The notes: generated from the sequence alone by a model not told the origin. Positions 26,695 through 35,321 are shown, counted from the first letter of the stretch. The stretch: 64,000 nucleotides of DNA from CAYFYS01 sp965202905 (GCA_965202905.1 OZ241868.1:1364001-1428000); one strand, 5' to 3'. Translations and numbers: made by a program.

Positions 26695-27870
26695 TCAGTC
26701 GCGCTTCAGGCACATCGCAATGCCCATGCCGCCGCCAATGCACAGCGTCGCCAAGCCCTTGCGGGCGCCGCTGCGGACCATCTCGTGCACCAGCGTGACC
26801 AGGATGCGCGCGCCGGACGCGCCGATCGGGTGGCCGATCGAGATCGCGCCGCCGTTGACGTTGACCTTTCCGGTGTCCCAGCCGAGCTCCTTGTTGACTG
26901 CACAGGCCTGGGCGGCGAAGGCCTCGTTCGCCTCGATCAGGTCGAGGTCGTCCGGCGACCAGCCTGCCTTGTCGAGCGCCGCCCGGCTGGCCGGGATTGG
27001 CCCCGAGCCCATCAGTGCGGGATCGACCCCGGCCTGGGCCCACGACGCGATCCGGGCGAGCGGGGCAAGACCGCGCCGGGAGGCCTCATCGGCCGTCATC
27101 AGCACCAGCGCCGCGGCGCCGTCGTTGATGCCCGAGGCGTTACCGGCGGTCACCGTCCCGTTGCGGTCGAAGGCCGGCCGCAGCCCGGCGAGCGTCTCAA
27201 CGGTGGTGCCGGGCCGGGGATGTTCGTCCGCCACGACGCGCGTCTCGCCCTTCCTGTCGGCAACGACGACCGGAGCGATCTCCGTATCGAACCGGCCGGC
27301 CTTCTGCGCCGCCGCCGCCTTGCGCTGGGAGGCCGCGGCGAATTCGTCCTGCTGCTCGCGGGTGATCTGCCAGCGCCCGGCGACATTCTCCGCAGTGGCG
27401 CCCATGTGGTAGCCGTTGAAGACATCCCACAGCCCGTCCCGAATCATCGTATCGACCAGCTCGGCGTCGCCCATTTTGGTGCCGTTGCGCAGGTGCAGGC
27501 AATGCGGCGCGGCGCTCATGGACTCCTGGCCGCCGGCGATCACGATCTTCGAATCGCCCAGCGCGATCGCCTGCCCGCCCATCGCCACCGCGCGCAGGCC
27601 CGAGCCGCACACCTGGTTGACCCCCAGCGCCGGCGCCTCGATCGGCACCCCGGCCGCGATGGAGGCCTGCCGCGCCGGGTTCATGCCGGCGCCTGCGGCG
27701 AGAACCTGGCCCATAACGACCTCGGAGACCTCCTCGGGCGCGACGCCGGCGCGTTGCATCGCCGCGGTCATTGCGACCGTCCCGAGCTCGGCCGCCGAGC
27801 ACATGCCGAGCGCGCCGTTGAAGGCGCCGACCGGCGTGCGCGCGGCGCCGACAATAACCACCCGTCCCAT
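26695..27870 (-). CDS. Acetyl-CoA acetyltransferase (thiolase)
   Basis: Biosynthetic-type thiolase of 391 residues that condenses two acetyl-CoA to acetoacetyl-CoA, or works in reverse in fatty or aromatic acid breakdown. The nucleophilic cysteine is in NQVCGSGLRAV (about residue 88), the histidine in GHPIGASGAR and the second cysteine in LCIGGGMGIAM; NEAFAAQA is also present, so the active site is complete. ATG at 27870 was chosen because AGGAGG lies nine bases upstream; a GTG three codons earlier would touch that site. No phaB gene is adjacent, so a role in polyhydroxybutyrate synthesis is only possible. Confidence 0.93.
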   Translation of the reverse strand: MGRVVIVGAARTPVGAFNGALGMCSAAELGTVAMTAAMQRAGVAPEEVSEVVMGQVLAAGAGMNPARQASIAAGVPIEAPALGVNQVCGSGLRAVAMGGQAIALGDSKIVIAGGQESMSAAPHCLHLRNGTKMGDAELVDTMIRDGLWDVFNGYHMGATAENVAGRWQITREQQDEFAAASQRKAAAAQKAGRFDTEIAPVVVADRKGETRVVADEHPRPGTTVETLAGLRPAFDRNGTVTAGNASGINDGAAALVLMTADEASRRGLAPLARIASWAQAGVDPALMGSGPIPASRAALDKAGWSPDDLDLIEANEAFAAQACAVNKELGWDTGKVNVNGGAISIGHPIGASGARILVTLVHEMVRSGARKGLATLCIGGGMGIAMCLKRD

Positions 27871-27969
27871 GCGATTCACCCTCCTCCGGCTGCGACCGGC
27901 GCACGATAGGCGGCGCCCGCCCGGCGCTCAAGGCTTGTGGCGTCGCGATCCGGCCGGCTACGGTCTTTT

Positions 27970-28134
27970 CTACTCTGCCGCCTCCGCGTGCCCGGAGCGG
28001 TCGGCCAGCGCCGCCGGCGCGCCGTCGTCGGTGCGGAACAGGACGACCGGGTCCTCGCAGATCGTCCGGGCGAGCAGATCCCGGCCGAGATCCCCGGCGA
28101 GCGAGGCGACGCACCAGGCATTGCGCAGAAACAT
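27970..28134 (-). pseudogene. N-terminal remnant of a Rieske-type (vanillate demethylase-like) oxygenase
   Basis: Fifty-four codons starting MFLRNAWCVASLAGDLGRD and including LARTICEDPVVLFRTDDG and ALADRSGH. This is the opening of the Rieske oxygenase family that contains vanillate O-demethylase, up to the first cluster-ligand region, where relatives read ALxDRCPHR. Here the cysteine is replaced by serine and the frame stops shortly after. No continuation was found in other frames towards the thiolase gene, so most of the gene has been lost. The rest of the 345 bases between the thiolase and amidohydrolase genes holds nothing recognised. Confidence 0.65.
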
Positions 28135-28215
28135 CGGCGCTCTCCATACTGGTCGGCCGCCGCGACCCTGGACCCGGACTCCGCGCGCGCAAGTGCTTTG
28201 ACGCGGAGAGAATCG

Positions 28216-29899
28216 ATGCCCGGGCACGATCTGGTCCTCCACAACGGACGTATCGTCACGCTCGACGGCGCCTCGCGCATCGCCCGGGCGGTGGCGGTGC
28301 GCGAGGGCCGGATCGCCGCGGTCGGCGAGGATGCGGAGATCCTGGCCGGTGCGGGCCCGCGCACGCGGCGCATCGACCTCAACGGCGCCGCGGTCACGCC
28401 CGGTATCTTCGACGCCCATCCCCATATGGACCGCGAGGGGCTGAAGCGCCGGGGCGGCCATCCGATCGAGGGCCTCGGCTCGATCGCGGGAATCTGCGAG
28501 GCGGTGCGCGAGGCCGCGGCGCGGACCCCGGCGGGCGAGTGGATCATCGCCATGCCGATGGAGCTCGCGCCCGAGGACGGTATGCCGCGCTATGTCAGTG
28601 AGCCGGAGGATCTCGCCGAAGGCCGTTTCCCCAATCGTCATGACCTCGACGGCGCGGCGCCGGACCATCCGGTCCTGATCCGCGGCGCCTGGGGCTGGTG
28701 GTCCAAGCCGCCGTTCCCGAGCGTCGCCAACTCACGCGCCCTGGAGCTCGCCGGCATTGGCCGCGACACCGCCGCGCCGCACCGGAGCGAGATCCTCAAG
28801 GAAGCCTCGGGCGAGCCGACGGGGGCGATGCTGGAGACCAACCGCGCCCCGGTCCTCGAATACACGCTCCTTGGCTGCGTACCCCGTTTCACCTTCGAGG
28901 ACCGGATCGCCGCCGCGCGAATCGGCCCCAGGCTCTACAACGCCGCAGGCACCACCGCGGGGTTCGAGGGCCACGGCCTGACCCCGGCGTTGATCGAGGC
29001 CTACCGCCGCGCCGCCGAGTCGGGCGACCTGTCGGTCCGGCTGACCGCGAGCCTGAGCGTGCCCAGCGCGGTGATGAACGATGCCGGGGTAGCCGACCTG
29101 CTCCATCAATGGGCCGGGCGCATCGCGGCCCCCGGACGGCGCGAGGGGAACCTGGTCACCGACGGGATCTGTCTCGATTTCGGGCGATCCCGCAGTCGCG
29201 CGGATCATCGCCACCGGCTATCCTTACGAGGCTTGGGCCGGCCATTTCAGCCAGTCGGTCGGGCAGGAGAGACTCATCGCCATTGCGGTCCTGGCCGCCC
29301 GGCTCGGCATCCGGCTCGCCTGCATCTGCTACGACATCGAGGCTCTGCTCCAGGCCTACGAGGCGGTCGACCGCGAGGTTCCGATCCGCGACCGCCGCTG
29401 GGTGATGATGCACCTGACCCGGGCCAGCGACGACCAGCTCCGCCGGATCAAGGCGCTCGGCGTGATCGTGACCATGACACCCAACTTCATGTACCACGCA
29501 ACCACGCGGCTGGGCCTTGCCGGGCTCGGCGCCGAGGGCACGCCGATCCGCCGGGTGATCGACGCCGGCATCCCGGTCGCGCTGTCGTCCGACAACGTGC
29601 CGGTCTCGATGTTCTGGGCGATGTGGTCGGCGTTGACCCGCTATGCCGGCGATTTGGGCGGACGGCTGGGCGAATCCGGACTCGCGCGCGAGGAGGCGCT
29701 GCGCCTGATCGCCCAGACCGGCCATGCGCTCACCTGGGACGAGGGACAGCGCGGGGCGATCGTACCGGGCATGGACGCCGATCTCACGGTGCTCGACCGC
29801 GATCCGCTGGTCTGTGCCGAGGACGAGATCAGGGACATCGCGGCCACGCGGACCTTCCTCGCCGGCCGCGAGGTCAGTCGTTCGCCATCGTTGCCTTGA
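28216..29899 (+). pseudogene. Metal-dependent amidohydrolase family protein, single frameshift
   Basis: TIM-barrel amidohydrolase (composite about 560 residues, of the type related to YtcJ). The first part, from ATG 28216 with GGAGAG upstream, carries the metal ligands in FDAHPHMD and reads to about base 29181. The family sequence then continues one base further on (DPAVARIIATGYPYEAW) and includes VMMHLTRAS, the metal aspartate in ALSSDNVPVSM and the GADLTVLD-type C-terminal segment, ending with TGA at 29897-29899. One extra G in the run at 29182-29184 explains the shift. The rest is well conserved, so recent inactivation or a sequencing error are both possible. Confidence 0.8.
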
Positions 29900-30170
29900 C
29901 GATCTCGCGATCGACGACCATGTCCGCGGTGTCCGCGCGATAGGCGGCCATGTAGTCGGTCTGCATATGGTGGTCGACCGCCGCTTGGTCGGCGTAGACC
30001 TCATAGAGCCGCACGATGTCCGATGTCCCCTCGGGTACGACGATGTCGAACCGCTCGCAGTCTGACTCTTCTCTCAGCACCCGCTCGCGGTGCTGCCTGC
30101 CCCGCGCGACGAACGCATCGCGCTTTCCTTCGGCGATCTTCAACTCGACAAGCAGGACGACGGCGCTCAT
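29874..30170 (-). CDS. Antibiotic biosynthesis monooxygenase (ABM)-domain protein
   Basis: Protein of 98 residues with the dimeric ferredoxin-like ABM fold: VVLLVELKIAEGKRDAF near residues 4-20, RVLREESDCERFDIV in the middle and FRLYE-type sequence (here VRLYEVYADQAAVDHH). Members include quinol and heme monooxygenases and many of unknown role. ATG at 30170 has GGAGGT six bases upstream, so the longer reading to 30260 is rejected. The last 26 bases overlap the end of the convergent amidohydrolase gene. Confidence 0.85.
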   Translation of the reverse strand: MSAVVLLVELKIAEGKRDAFVARGRQHRERVLREESDCERFDIVVPEGTSDIVRLYEVYADQAAVDHHMQTDYMAAYRADTADMVVDREIVKATMAND

Positions 30171-30375
30171 CCGGACCTCCTTTATCCTTCGGTTATCGTC
30201 GCGGCGGAGAAATATTATTGCACCAAAACGGGTTATGGCAGATTTGCATGAGGGCTTCAAACGCGTATTGAAACTAAATCAACACGGTGCATGAATCATG
30301 AACAAGGCGACGCAAGCGCCGACAGAGGCTGCCCACGCGCCGACTCGGGCCGACGCCGGCGGGCCGCCCTCTGGT

Positions 30376-30705
30376 TCAATCCTCGCGCGGCTCCCACATC
30401 CAGGCTGGAATGTCGCACACCCCATGCAGGACGCGCCAGACATCAATGTCCGCCTCCCTCTCGACATGGAAGATCAGGTACGGAAACCTTCCGGGCGGCC
30501 GGAAGCGCAGGCCGGGAATATCCAGCTCGTGCGCATGGCGCGGCGAGCCGCTCCCCGGCCGGTCGCCGATTCGGTGGCGCGCATCTTCCAGCGCGTCGAT
30601 GAAGGCCAGCGCAACCGCCGGTTTCGCCTCGACCAGATAGTGATCGACCGCCTCATCGATATCGCGTCTCGCCCGCTCTCGAAGGACGACCGGCTTGCCG
30701 CTCAC
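30376..30705 (-). CDS. parE: ParE/RelE-family toxin
   Basis: Protein of 109 residues with the RelE/ParE fold pattern: an N-terminal RERARRDIDEAVDHYL helix, a second helix ALAFIDALEDARHRI, the loop RPGSGSPR and a beta region ending FPYLIFHVEREADIDVWRVLHG, where the arginine of RVLHG is characteristic. ParE toxins poison DNA gyrase; related RelE toxins cut mRNA, and which applies cannot be decided here. The GTG start overlaps the stop of the upstream antitoxin by four bases (GTGA), as usual for coupled type II modules. The module starts the accessory segment at 30.3-33.5 kb. Confidence 0.88.
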   Translation of the reverse strand: MSGKPVVLRERARRDIDEAVDHYLVEAKPAVALAFIDALEDARHRIGDRPGSGSPRHAHELDIPGLRFRPPGRFPYLIFHVEREADIDVWRVLHGVCDIPAWMWEPRED

Positions 30706-30941
30706 CGCCGGCCGGCTTCGCGGACCCGGCCGCAGAGTCGGTCGAAGTAGTCCGCATCGGCCGTGACCGCCGGCGACGACGACGCGCCTTCGAGAAGCAG
30801 GGCGCGCAAGCGCTGACGATCCTGATCCTTGCGGATCAGTTCCCGGACATACTCGCTTGACGTGCTGTAGCCGCACGCGCTGACCTGATCGTCCACGAAG
30901 TTCTTGAGCGCCGCGGGAAGCGATGTGTTCATCGTGGTCAT
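30702..30941 (-). CDS. parD: ParD-family antitoxin
   Basis: Protein of 79 residues. The N-terminus NTSLPAALKNFVDDQV and the segment SSEYVRELIRKDQDR form a ribbon-helix-helix DNA-binding domain of the ParD type; the C-terminal part would wrap the toxin. It would neutralise the downstream ParE and repress its own promoter. It is the first gene of the pair, and its operator should lie in the gap upstream of 30941. Confidence 0.88.
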   Translation of the reverse strand: MTTMNTSLPAALKNFVDDQVSACGYSTSSEYVRELIRKDQDRQRLRALLLEGASSSPAVTADADYFDRLCGRVREAGRR

Positions 30942-31362
30942 GAGCCGAGACTACGAGACTAACGGCATTGGCAAAGTTTGGCAAGAAGCCGCCGTTCGGT
31001 TCGCGTCCCTTGAGGCAACGACAATCGCCGCCATCCACCGACAGGCGTGCGAATCGGGCGTTCACCCCGCATTTCCCCAGTGAACTTCGGCTCTGGACCT
31101 TCTGAACGCTGCGTGGACCACCGCGGCCAAAGGCTGCTGCTTAATGACCACCACTGCAACAAATGGTGAAACCACGGCTGCCAGTACTGGCGGCGTGGTA
31201 GAGAACGCGCTGATTTTGGCATTTTACAGCCAAATTCCGGGCATCATCCGTTCACGAAGTGCCGATGTCGCCCCGATCTCTCAAAAGCACTCGGAAACCG
31301 GGTTGAGTTTCCAGATTTTGGTCCATAGCTTCACAGAAGGCGCTCCAAATGAGAAATTTCGG
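30942..31362. other. 421-base gap between parDE and the lipoprotein-HNH pair
   Basis: Holds no protein similarity that could be recognised. It should include the divergent promoters of parD and of the lipoprotein gene. A small AT-rich hairpin (TTTGGC at 31215-31220 with GCCAAA at 31229-31234) was seen. An open frame from 31144 continues into the lipoprotein gene, but its sequence before 31363 looks non-coding. Confidence 0.5.
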
Positions 31363-31557
31363 ATGAAGACACAGAATTTCGCCGGACTCGCGCTGGCCGT
31401 TCTCGCGATGAGCGGTCTGACCGGTTGCGGTTCGGCCTATTCCGGCCTGATGGGTGCCTCGGGCCTCGGCGCCGCCGACACCACCCGCCAACACTTCCTC
31501 GAAGTCCTGCTGCAAGAGGCGCTCTCGCCGGGTGAGGAACGGGAGGCAGCGGCATGA
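31363..31557 (+). CDS. Small putative lipoprotein
   Basis: Sixty-four residues. A basic start is followed by a hydrophobic stretch (GLALAVLAMSGLTGC) with a lipobox ending at Cys22, then about 40 residues of low complexity with a short helix near HFLEVLLQEAL. The protein family is not recognised. The last codons overlap the start of the next gene by four bases (ATGA), so the two are probably made together, although a lipoprotein and a nuclease are an odd pair. The start ATG lies within a longer open frame; it is chosen because the signal peptide begins there. It could be a chance frame. Confidence 0.45.
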   Translation: MKTQNFAGLALAVLAMSGLTGCGSAYSGLMGASGLGAADTTRQHFLEVLLQEALSPGEEREAAA

Positions 31558-32705
31558 CGGTCACCATCCCATCCACCCGCGATTTCGGCACTGCGTTCCA
31601 GCGATTTCAGGAACTGATCAAAGCCAAATCCGGCCACCCGTTCCGGAGTTTCGACGAAGGCCTCGCCAGAGAACGGGAAAGCTATAAGCCGCGCTTGCGC
31701 GACCATGCTCTATCCCTGCTGGACATCGGGGCTTGGTCCGAGGACGAGATCGGTTCGGGTACGATCCTGAACCGTACGATCGAAGCGATCGAGATCCAGG
31801 ATGGCCGCCTCAAACGGACCAACAACCTTGTATTGTGGCAGAACCGTTATGGCCACGCCAACCGCGATCACCGCGCCCTGCTGGAGGCGGCGACGAACCC
31901 GAAACTGCGTACCGAGTTCGAGGGCCTGCTGTTTGGCCTATATCACAGCAATGAGGACGAGAGCGCGACCTTCGATCGGCTGAGCGATTTGGCGGGCCGC
32001 AAGTATCCGCTCATCGCCTATCTTTTTTTCCTCAAGGATATGGACCGGTTCATGCCGATCCAGCCAACGGGTTTCGACCGCGCCTTCCGCGCACTTGGCA
32101 TCGATTTCACCACGCTACGCCAATGCAGTTGGGATAACTACGCCGCCTATAACGCAACGCTGGATGGATTGCGATCCTTGATCGCCGATGCGGCCGGGAT
32201 CAATGCCGTCCGTCTGGTCGATGCGCATTCCTTCTGCTGGATTTTCTCGTTGCTTATCAACAAGAAGGAAGACAAGGGGGCTCTTGAACGGGCGCCGGGG
32301 GGTAAGGATAAGGGCCGCACTCTCGAGGGGCGGGAGAAATCCATCATCGATATGCGTTATTCGGTCGAGAATACGGTGCGAAACGCGAATGGCCAGATCG
32401 TGAAACGCACGGTGAAGAACAAGGATCTGCGGATGAGTTCTGCCGAGCTTGATAAGCATATCGCCTCTCTGCTCGACCGTCAGGATGACCGTTGCGCGTT
32501 GACCGGAATACCTTTCCATTTCCACGATCCCGACTCGGACAAGAACCTGCTTCCGTCATTGGATCGGATCGACAGCGACGGTCACTACGAAGCGGGTAAC
32601 CTCCAGATCCTCTGTCGGTTCATCAATGTCTGGAAAGGCGCCTATGACAATGAGGAGTTCAAGCGCCTGCTGATGCTCGTGCGCGACGTCGAAGCGGAAG
32701 AATAG
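31554..32705 (+). CDS. HNH endonuclease-like protein with an unrecognised N-terminal region
   Basis: Protein of 383 residues. The last 70 residues carry an HNH-type pattern: DRCALTGIPFHFHD, then LPSLDRIDSDGHYEAGNLQI and LCRFINVWKG. The cysteine-rich start, the SLDRID strand and the GNLQ-C-N residues match the beta-beta-alpha metal nuclease fold of restriction- and defence-type HNH proteins. The first 300 residues are not recognised and do not resemble a known DNA-methyl-binding or ATPase domain. Base composition is close to the host but slightly lower in G+C than the flanks. It is coupled to a small lipoprotein gene and followed by a decayed HNH-type gene, in an island with a toxin-antitoxin pair; a defence role is inference. 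Confidence 0.7.
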   Translation: MTVTIPSTRDFGTAFQRFQELIKAKSGHPFRSFDEGLARERESYKPRLRDHALSLLDIGAWSEDEIGSGTILNRTIEAIEIQDGRLKRTNNLVLWQNRYGHANRDHRALLEAATNPKLRTEFEGLLFGLYHSNEDESATFDRLSDLAGRKYPLIAYLFFLKDMDRFMPIQPTGFDRAFRALGIDFTTLRQCSWDNYAAYNATLDGLRSLIADAAGINAVRLVDAHSFCWIFSLLINKKEDKGALERAPGGKDKGRTLEGREKSIIDMRYSVENTVRNANGQIVKRTVKNKDLRMSSAELDKHIASLLDRQDDRCALTGIPFHFHDPDSDKNLLPSLDRIDSDGHYEAGNLQILCRFINVWKGAYDNEEFKRLLMLVRDVEAEE

Positions 32706-33020
32706 ATGGGTATCAACCTCGTCATCGCCGTCACCGATGGAGACCGGTTCGAGATGCTGCGGCGGCAGCCGGACCTTGGCGAGGTGAATTTCTGGACGCC
32801 CTCGGCGGCGAACTTCCGCGCGCTCCAGCCGAACGAACTGTTCTGTTCAAGCTGTACGCGCTGCACAACGTGATCGTCGGCGGAGGCATATTCGCCTATG
32901 CCAATGCGTTGCCGTGTTCGTTGGCCTGGGGGCGTTCGGCGAGACGAATGGCGCGTGCTCAGCGCGGGAGATGCATGCCCGCATTGCCAAATATCTCCAG
33001 GCGGACTTGGACGGCCGCCA
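32706..33020 (+). pseudogene. Decayed gene of a second HNH-endonuclease-associated family
   Basis: From ATG 32706 the frame reads MGINLVIAVTDGDRFEMLRR and EVNFWTPSAANFRALQPNEL, the opening of a family of putative HNH restriction endonucleases. One lost C near 32843 ends that frame; the similarity continues in the next (LFKLYALHNVIVGGGIFAYANALP) and, after another lost base near 32930, in a third (FGETNGACSAREMHARIAKYL). After about 33020 the similarity ends, and the nuclease domain itself is absent. The gene is thus both frameshifted and truncated. Confidence 0.7.
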
Positions 33021-33191
33021 AGTCAGGCATCGACCGCGAGCGGGTCAGCCCTCTCATGGCCGGAACCCACGAGTCGGGCAGAGAGTTGGGGACCATGGTC
33101 AGATGAAGTTATTCAAAAAGAAGGTGCGTGTAACTCCCGAAATTTTTTGGATCGCCAAGTTCAGAATGTCATGATCGAATGAAAGAATTAT

Positions 33192-33503
33192 ATGAGACAG
33201 TTATTTGAAAAATGTGAGATCGAAATCCTGAATGAAAAATTATTCACATTTTGCACTTTCTTTCCAATATTATCAATAAGCTTGGCTAATTTAGAAGACG
33301 ATATTCAGCTGTGTTACTCGAATCGAATTGCCGCAGAACTGGAGAGCCGATTCGGTAGAGGTATTGAAGAACAGTTCAAAATCCGTACGTTAGAATATCT
33401 TTTTTCTTACTTAGCTTTTGTTATTCCAGGATGCATGAAAGTAGATATTCCTTTCTTCAGAGACCTCAAATTTGTGAGGAGCAAAAAGGGGGTATCAGCA
33501 TGA
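33192..33503 (+). CDS. AT-rich open frame, unknown protein
   Basis: One hundred and three codons with codon use quite unlike the rest of the window: A- and T-ending codons, many Lys, Ile, Phe and Asn. By eye the G+C content from 33103 to 33503 is well under that of the flanks (roughly 35-40 percent). The protein has a hydrophobic stretch (TFCTFFPILSISLANL) and no recognised motif. The bases before it (from ATG 33103, MKLFKKKVRVTPEIF) look like coding sequence of the same style in another frame, so this may be the end of a longer broken gene. It is probably of foreign origin. Bases 33504-33699 after it hold nothing recognised. Confidence 0.4.
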   Translation: MRQLFEKCEIEILNEKLFTFCTFFPILSISLANLEDDIQLCYSNRIAAELESRFGRGIEEQFKIRTLEYLFSYLAFVIPGCMKVDIPFFRDLKFVRSKKGVSA

Positions 33504-33699
33504 GGTTGAGCCTCGAGAGACGGCCCGAGTAGAATCGGATGATGGCCGTCGTCTCGCTCTTCCTTTATCCTTTGGTTCTCGCGCTAGTCTAGCAGGTTTA
33601 TCGTCACGGTCACCCCGCTTCACAAGCACCTCGCCCGCAACAGAGCGGATCGCGAACGGTGGGATACGATGTCGAGACCTCCGATCGCGCTCACCGCGG

Positions 33700-34701
33700 T
33701 CAGTGGCCAGCCGCCTCTTCGCGCAACAGGCCGAGACGGGTGAGGATCTCGCGGTCGGAGAAGACGAACAGGACCGTGCCGGGCGCGGCCGCGAAATGGC
33801 TGATCCAGTGGCCGGCAGGCAGGGTGAAGACATCGTTGCGGGACCATTCGAGCGTCGTCTCGCCGATCGACGAACGGCCTTCGCCCTCAATAACCAGGCA
33901 TCCCGCGCTGGCGTTGGTGCGACAGGGCGCGCTCGGCCGGCCGGAGTGGAGCGCGACCAGCGAGCACTCGATCGTCGGCAGTGCCGGGCCCCCGGTGAGC
34001 GGGTTGGTGTAGCGCAGCCGCCGGGCGCCGTCCGCCTCCGGCGCAAGCCCGGCGAGCGCCTGGGCGGCGCTTGCCCAGGGGTAGCGGAACATCGGCGAAT
34101 ACGGCGTCTCGCCCGGCGGGCCCGCCGGCACCAAGCCCGGCGAGGCGAACGCCGGGTCCGCCGGCAGTTCGCCGGCCGGGCCCGGCTCGAATACGCCGTT
34201 GTCGAGAAACCGGTTGAGCGGCACGTCCAGCACGTCAAGCCAGACCATCCGCCCCTCGGCCTCGTGGACATGTTCATGCCAAGTCCAGCCCGGCGTCAGG
34301 ATCATATCGCCGCGCACCATCGGACACGACTTGCCGTCGACGACGGTTTCCGCGCCTTGGCCGTCGATGACGAAGCGCAGCGCGTTCATCGTGTGGCGGT
34401 GCGGCCGGGCGCGCTCGCCCGGCAACAGGACCTGCAGCGCCGCGCTCAGCGTCACGCTGGTGCCGTTGCCGCGGCCCTCGGCGACCCGGTGGGGGCTGTT
34501 GAGCTGCAGCACCCGGCGCTCGGCCTCGTCCATCGACACCGCATCGATCGCCGCCTCGATCAGCGGATCCATCACCGACCATCGCCAGATGTGGGGCGGT
34601 TCCGGCGGCCGGTTGGTCGTGCCCGCCTGCTCCCAGAGCGCGGCCACGCTCGCCGCGTTCATCGCTTCGTGAAACGCATCGCGTGAAACCGGTTCGGCCA
34701 T
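33700..34701 (-). CDS. Gentisate 1,2-dioxygenase-like bicupin protein
   Basis: Protein of 333 residues with two cupin domains. The first carries the metal histidines in PHRHTMNALRFVIDG (His101, His103) and WHEHVHE (near His142); the second, around residues 240-320, has lost clear metal ligands (NDVFTLPAGHWISHFA). This is the layout of gentisate dioxygenase, which opens the ring of 2,5-dihydroxybenzoate to maleylpyruvate using Fe(II) and O2; salicylate and 1-hydroxy-2-naphthoate dioxygenases are close alternatives. No maleylpyruvate isomerase or hydrolase genes lie next to it, so the substrate is unproved. It is transcribed alone. Confidence 0.82.
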   Translation of the reverse strand: MAEPVSRDAFHEAMNAASVAALWEQAGTTNRPPEPPHIWRWSVMDPLIEAAIDAVSMDEAERRVLQLNSPHRVAEGRGNGTSVTLSAALQVLLPGERARPHRHTMNALRFVIDGQGAETVVDGKSCPMVRGDMILTPGWTWHEHVHEAEGRMVWLDVLDVPLNRFLDNGVFEPGPAGELPADPAFASPGLVPAGPPGETPYSPMFRYPWASAAQALAGLAPEADGARRLRYTNPLTGGPALPTIECSLVALHSGRPSAPCRTNASAGCLVIEGEGRSSIGETTLEWSRNDVFTLPAGHWISHFAAAPGTVLFVFSDREILTRLGLLREEAAGH

Positions 34702-34835
34702 CGGCCCTGTCCCCTCAAAGCAGGCTGCCGGACTGCCGGACTATTGTGGCCCCGATCGCGCGCGGCGCCAAGGCGCCTGCGCAATCGGCGACAGCTTCGT
34801 CCCGCGTCCCTGGCCCGGCGTTCAGGCGCGGGGCC

Positions 34836-34864
34836 TTGACCGCGCAGGATCCGGGGCATATTTG
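34836..34864 (+). promoter_or_regulatory. Possible promoter of the terB-ctaA unit
   Basis: TTGACC (34836-34841) and TATTTG (34859-34864) are separated by 17 bases and end about 50 bases before the TerB-like start. The pair is close to consensus in a GC-rich region where chance TATTTG is rare, but no other support exists. Confidence 0.35.
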
Positions 34865-34916
34865 CCAGAGGTTCGCCGGGGCTTGACGCGAATCCTCAAT
34901 TCGATCGAGAGATACG

Positions 34917-35321
34917 ATGATCAACCACCACAGCGCGCTGATCTACACCATGGTGCTGGCATCGGCCGCAGACCGCGATATGACCGACAGCGAGGTCCGC
35001 CGCATCGGCGAGATCGTCAGCCGACTGCCGGTCTTCGAGGATTTCGACGTTGAGACGCTGACCGACACCGCGGCGGAGTGCGCCGGGCTGCTGGACGCCG
35101 ATGACGGGCTCGACACCGTGCTGCAGGTGATCCGCGAGGCGCTGCCCCGGAAACTGCGCGAGACCGGCTACGCGGTGGCCTGCGAGATCGTCGCCGCGGA
35201 CGGCACCGCAAACCGGGAGGAGCTCCGGCTGCTCGAGCTGCTCGGCCAAAGCCTGGAGATCGACCGGCTGTCGGCCGCCGCCATCGAACGCGGCGCGCGC
35301 GCCCGCCACATGAAGCTCTAG
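34917..35321 (+). CDS. TerB-family (tellurite resistance-like) helical protein
   Basis: Protein of 134 residues, all helical, with the TerB/DjlA-N-like pattern of two repeated acidic segments: SAADRDMTDSEVRRIGEIV near residues 16-34 and AADGTANREELRLLELLG near 96-113. Such domains bind metal ions and are usually not tied to tellurite in spite of the name. The role is unknown. It ends 17 bases before ctaA and probably shares its transcript. Confidence 0.8.
   Translation: MINHHSALIYTMVLASAADRDMTDSEVRRIGEIVSRLPVFEDFDVETLTDTAAECAGLLDADDGLDTVLQVIREALPRKLRETGYAVACEIVAADGTANREELRLLELLGQSLEIDRLSAAAIERGARARHMKL

Noticed and set aside
31144..31362. N-terminal extension of the lipoprotein frame from ATG 31144
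   Set aside because: The extension would bury the signal peptide, and its residues look non-coding; the lipoprotein start at 31363 is more sensible.
32870..33106. Short open frames across the decayed HNH-associated gene
   Set aside because: They are pieces of one frameshifted gene in different frames, not separate genes.
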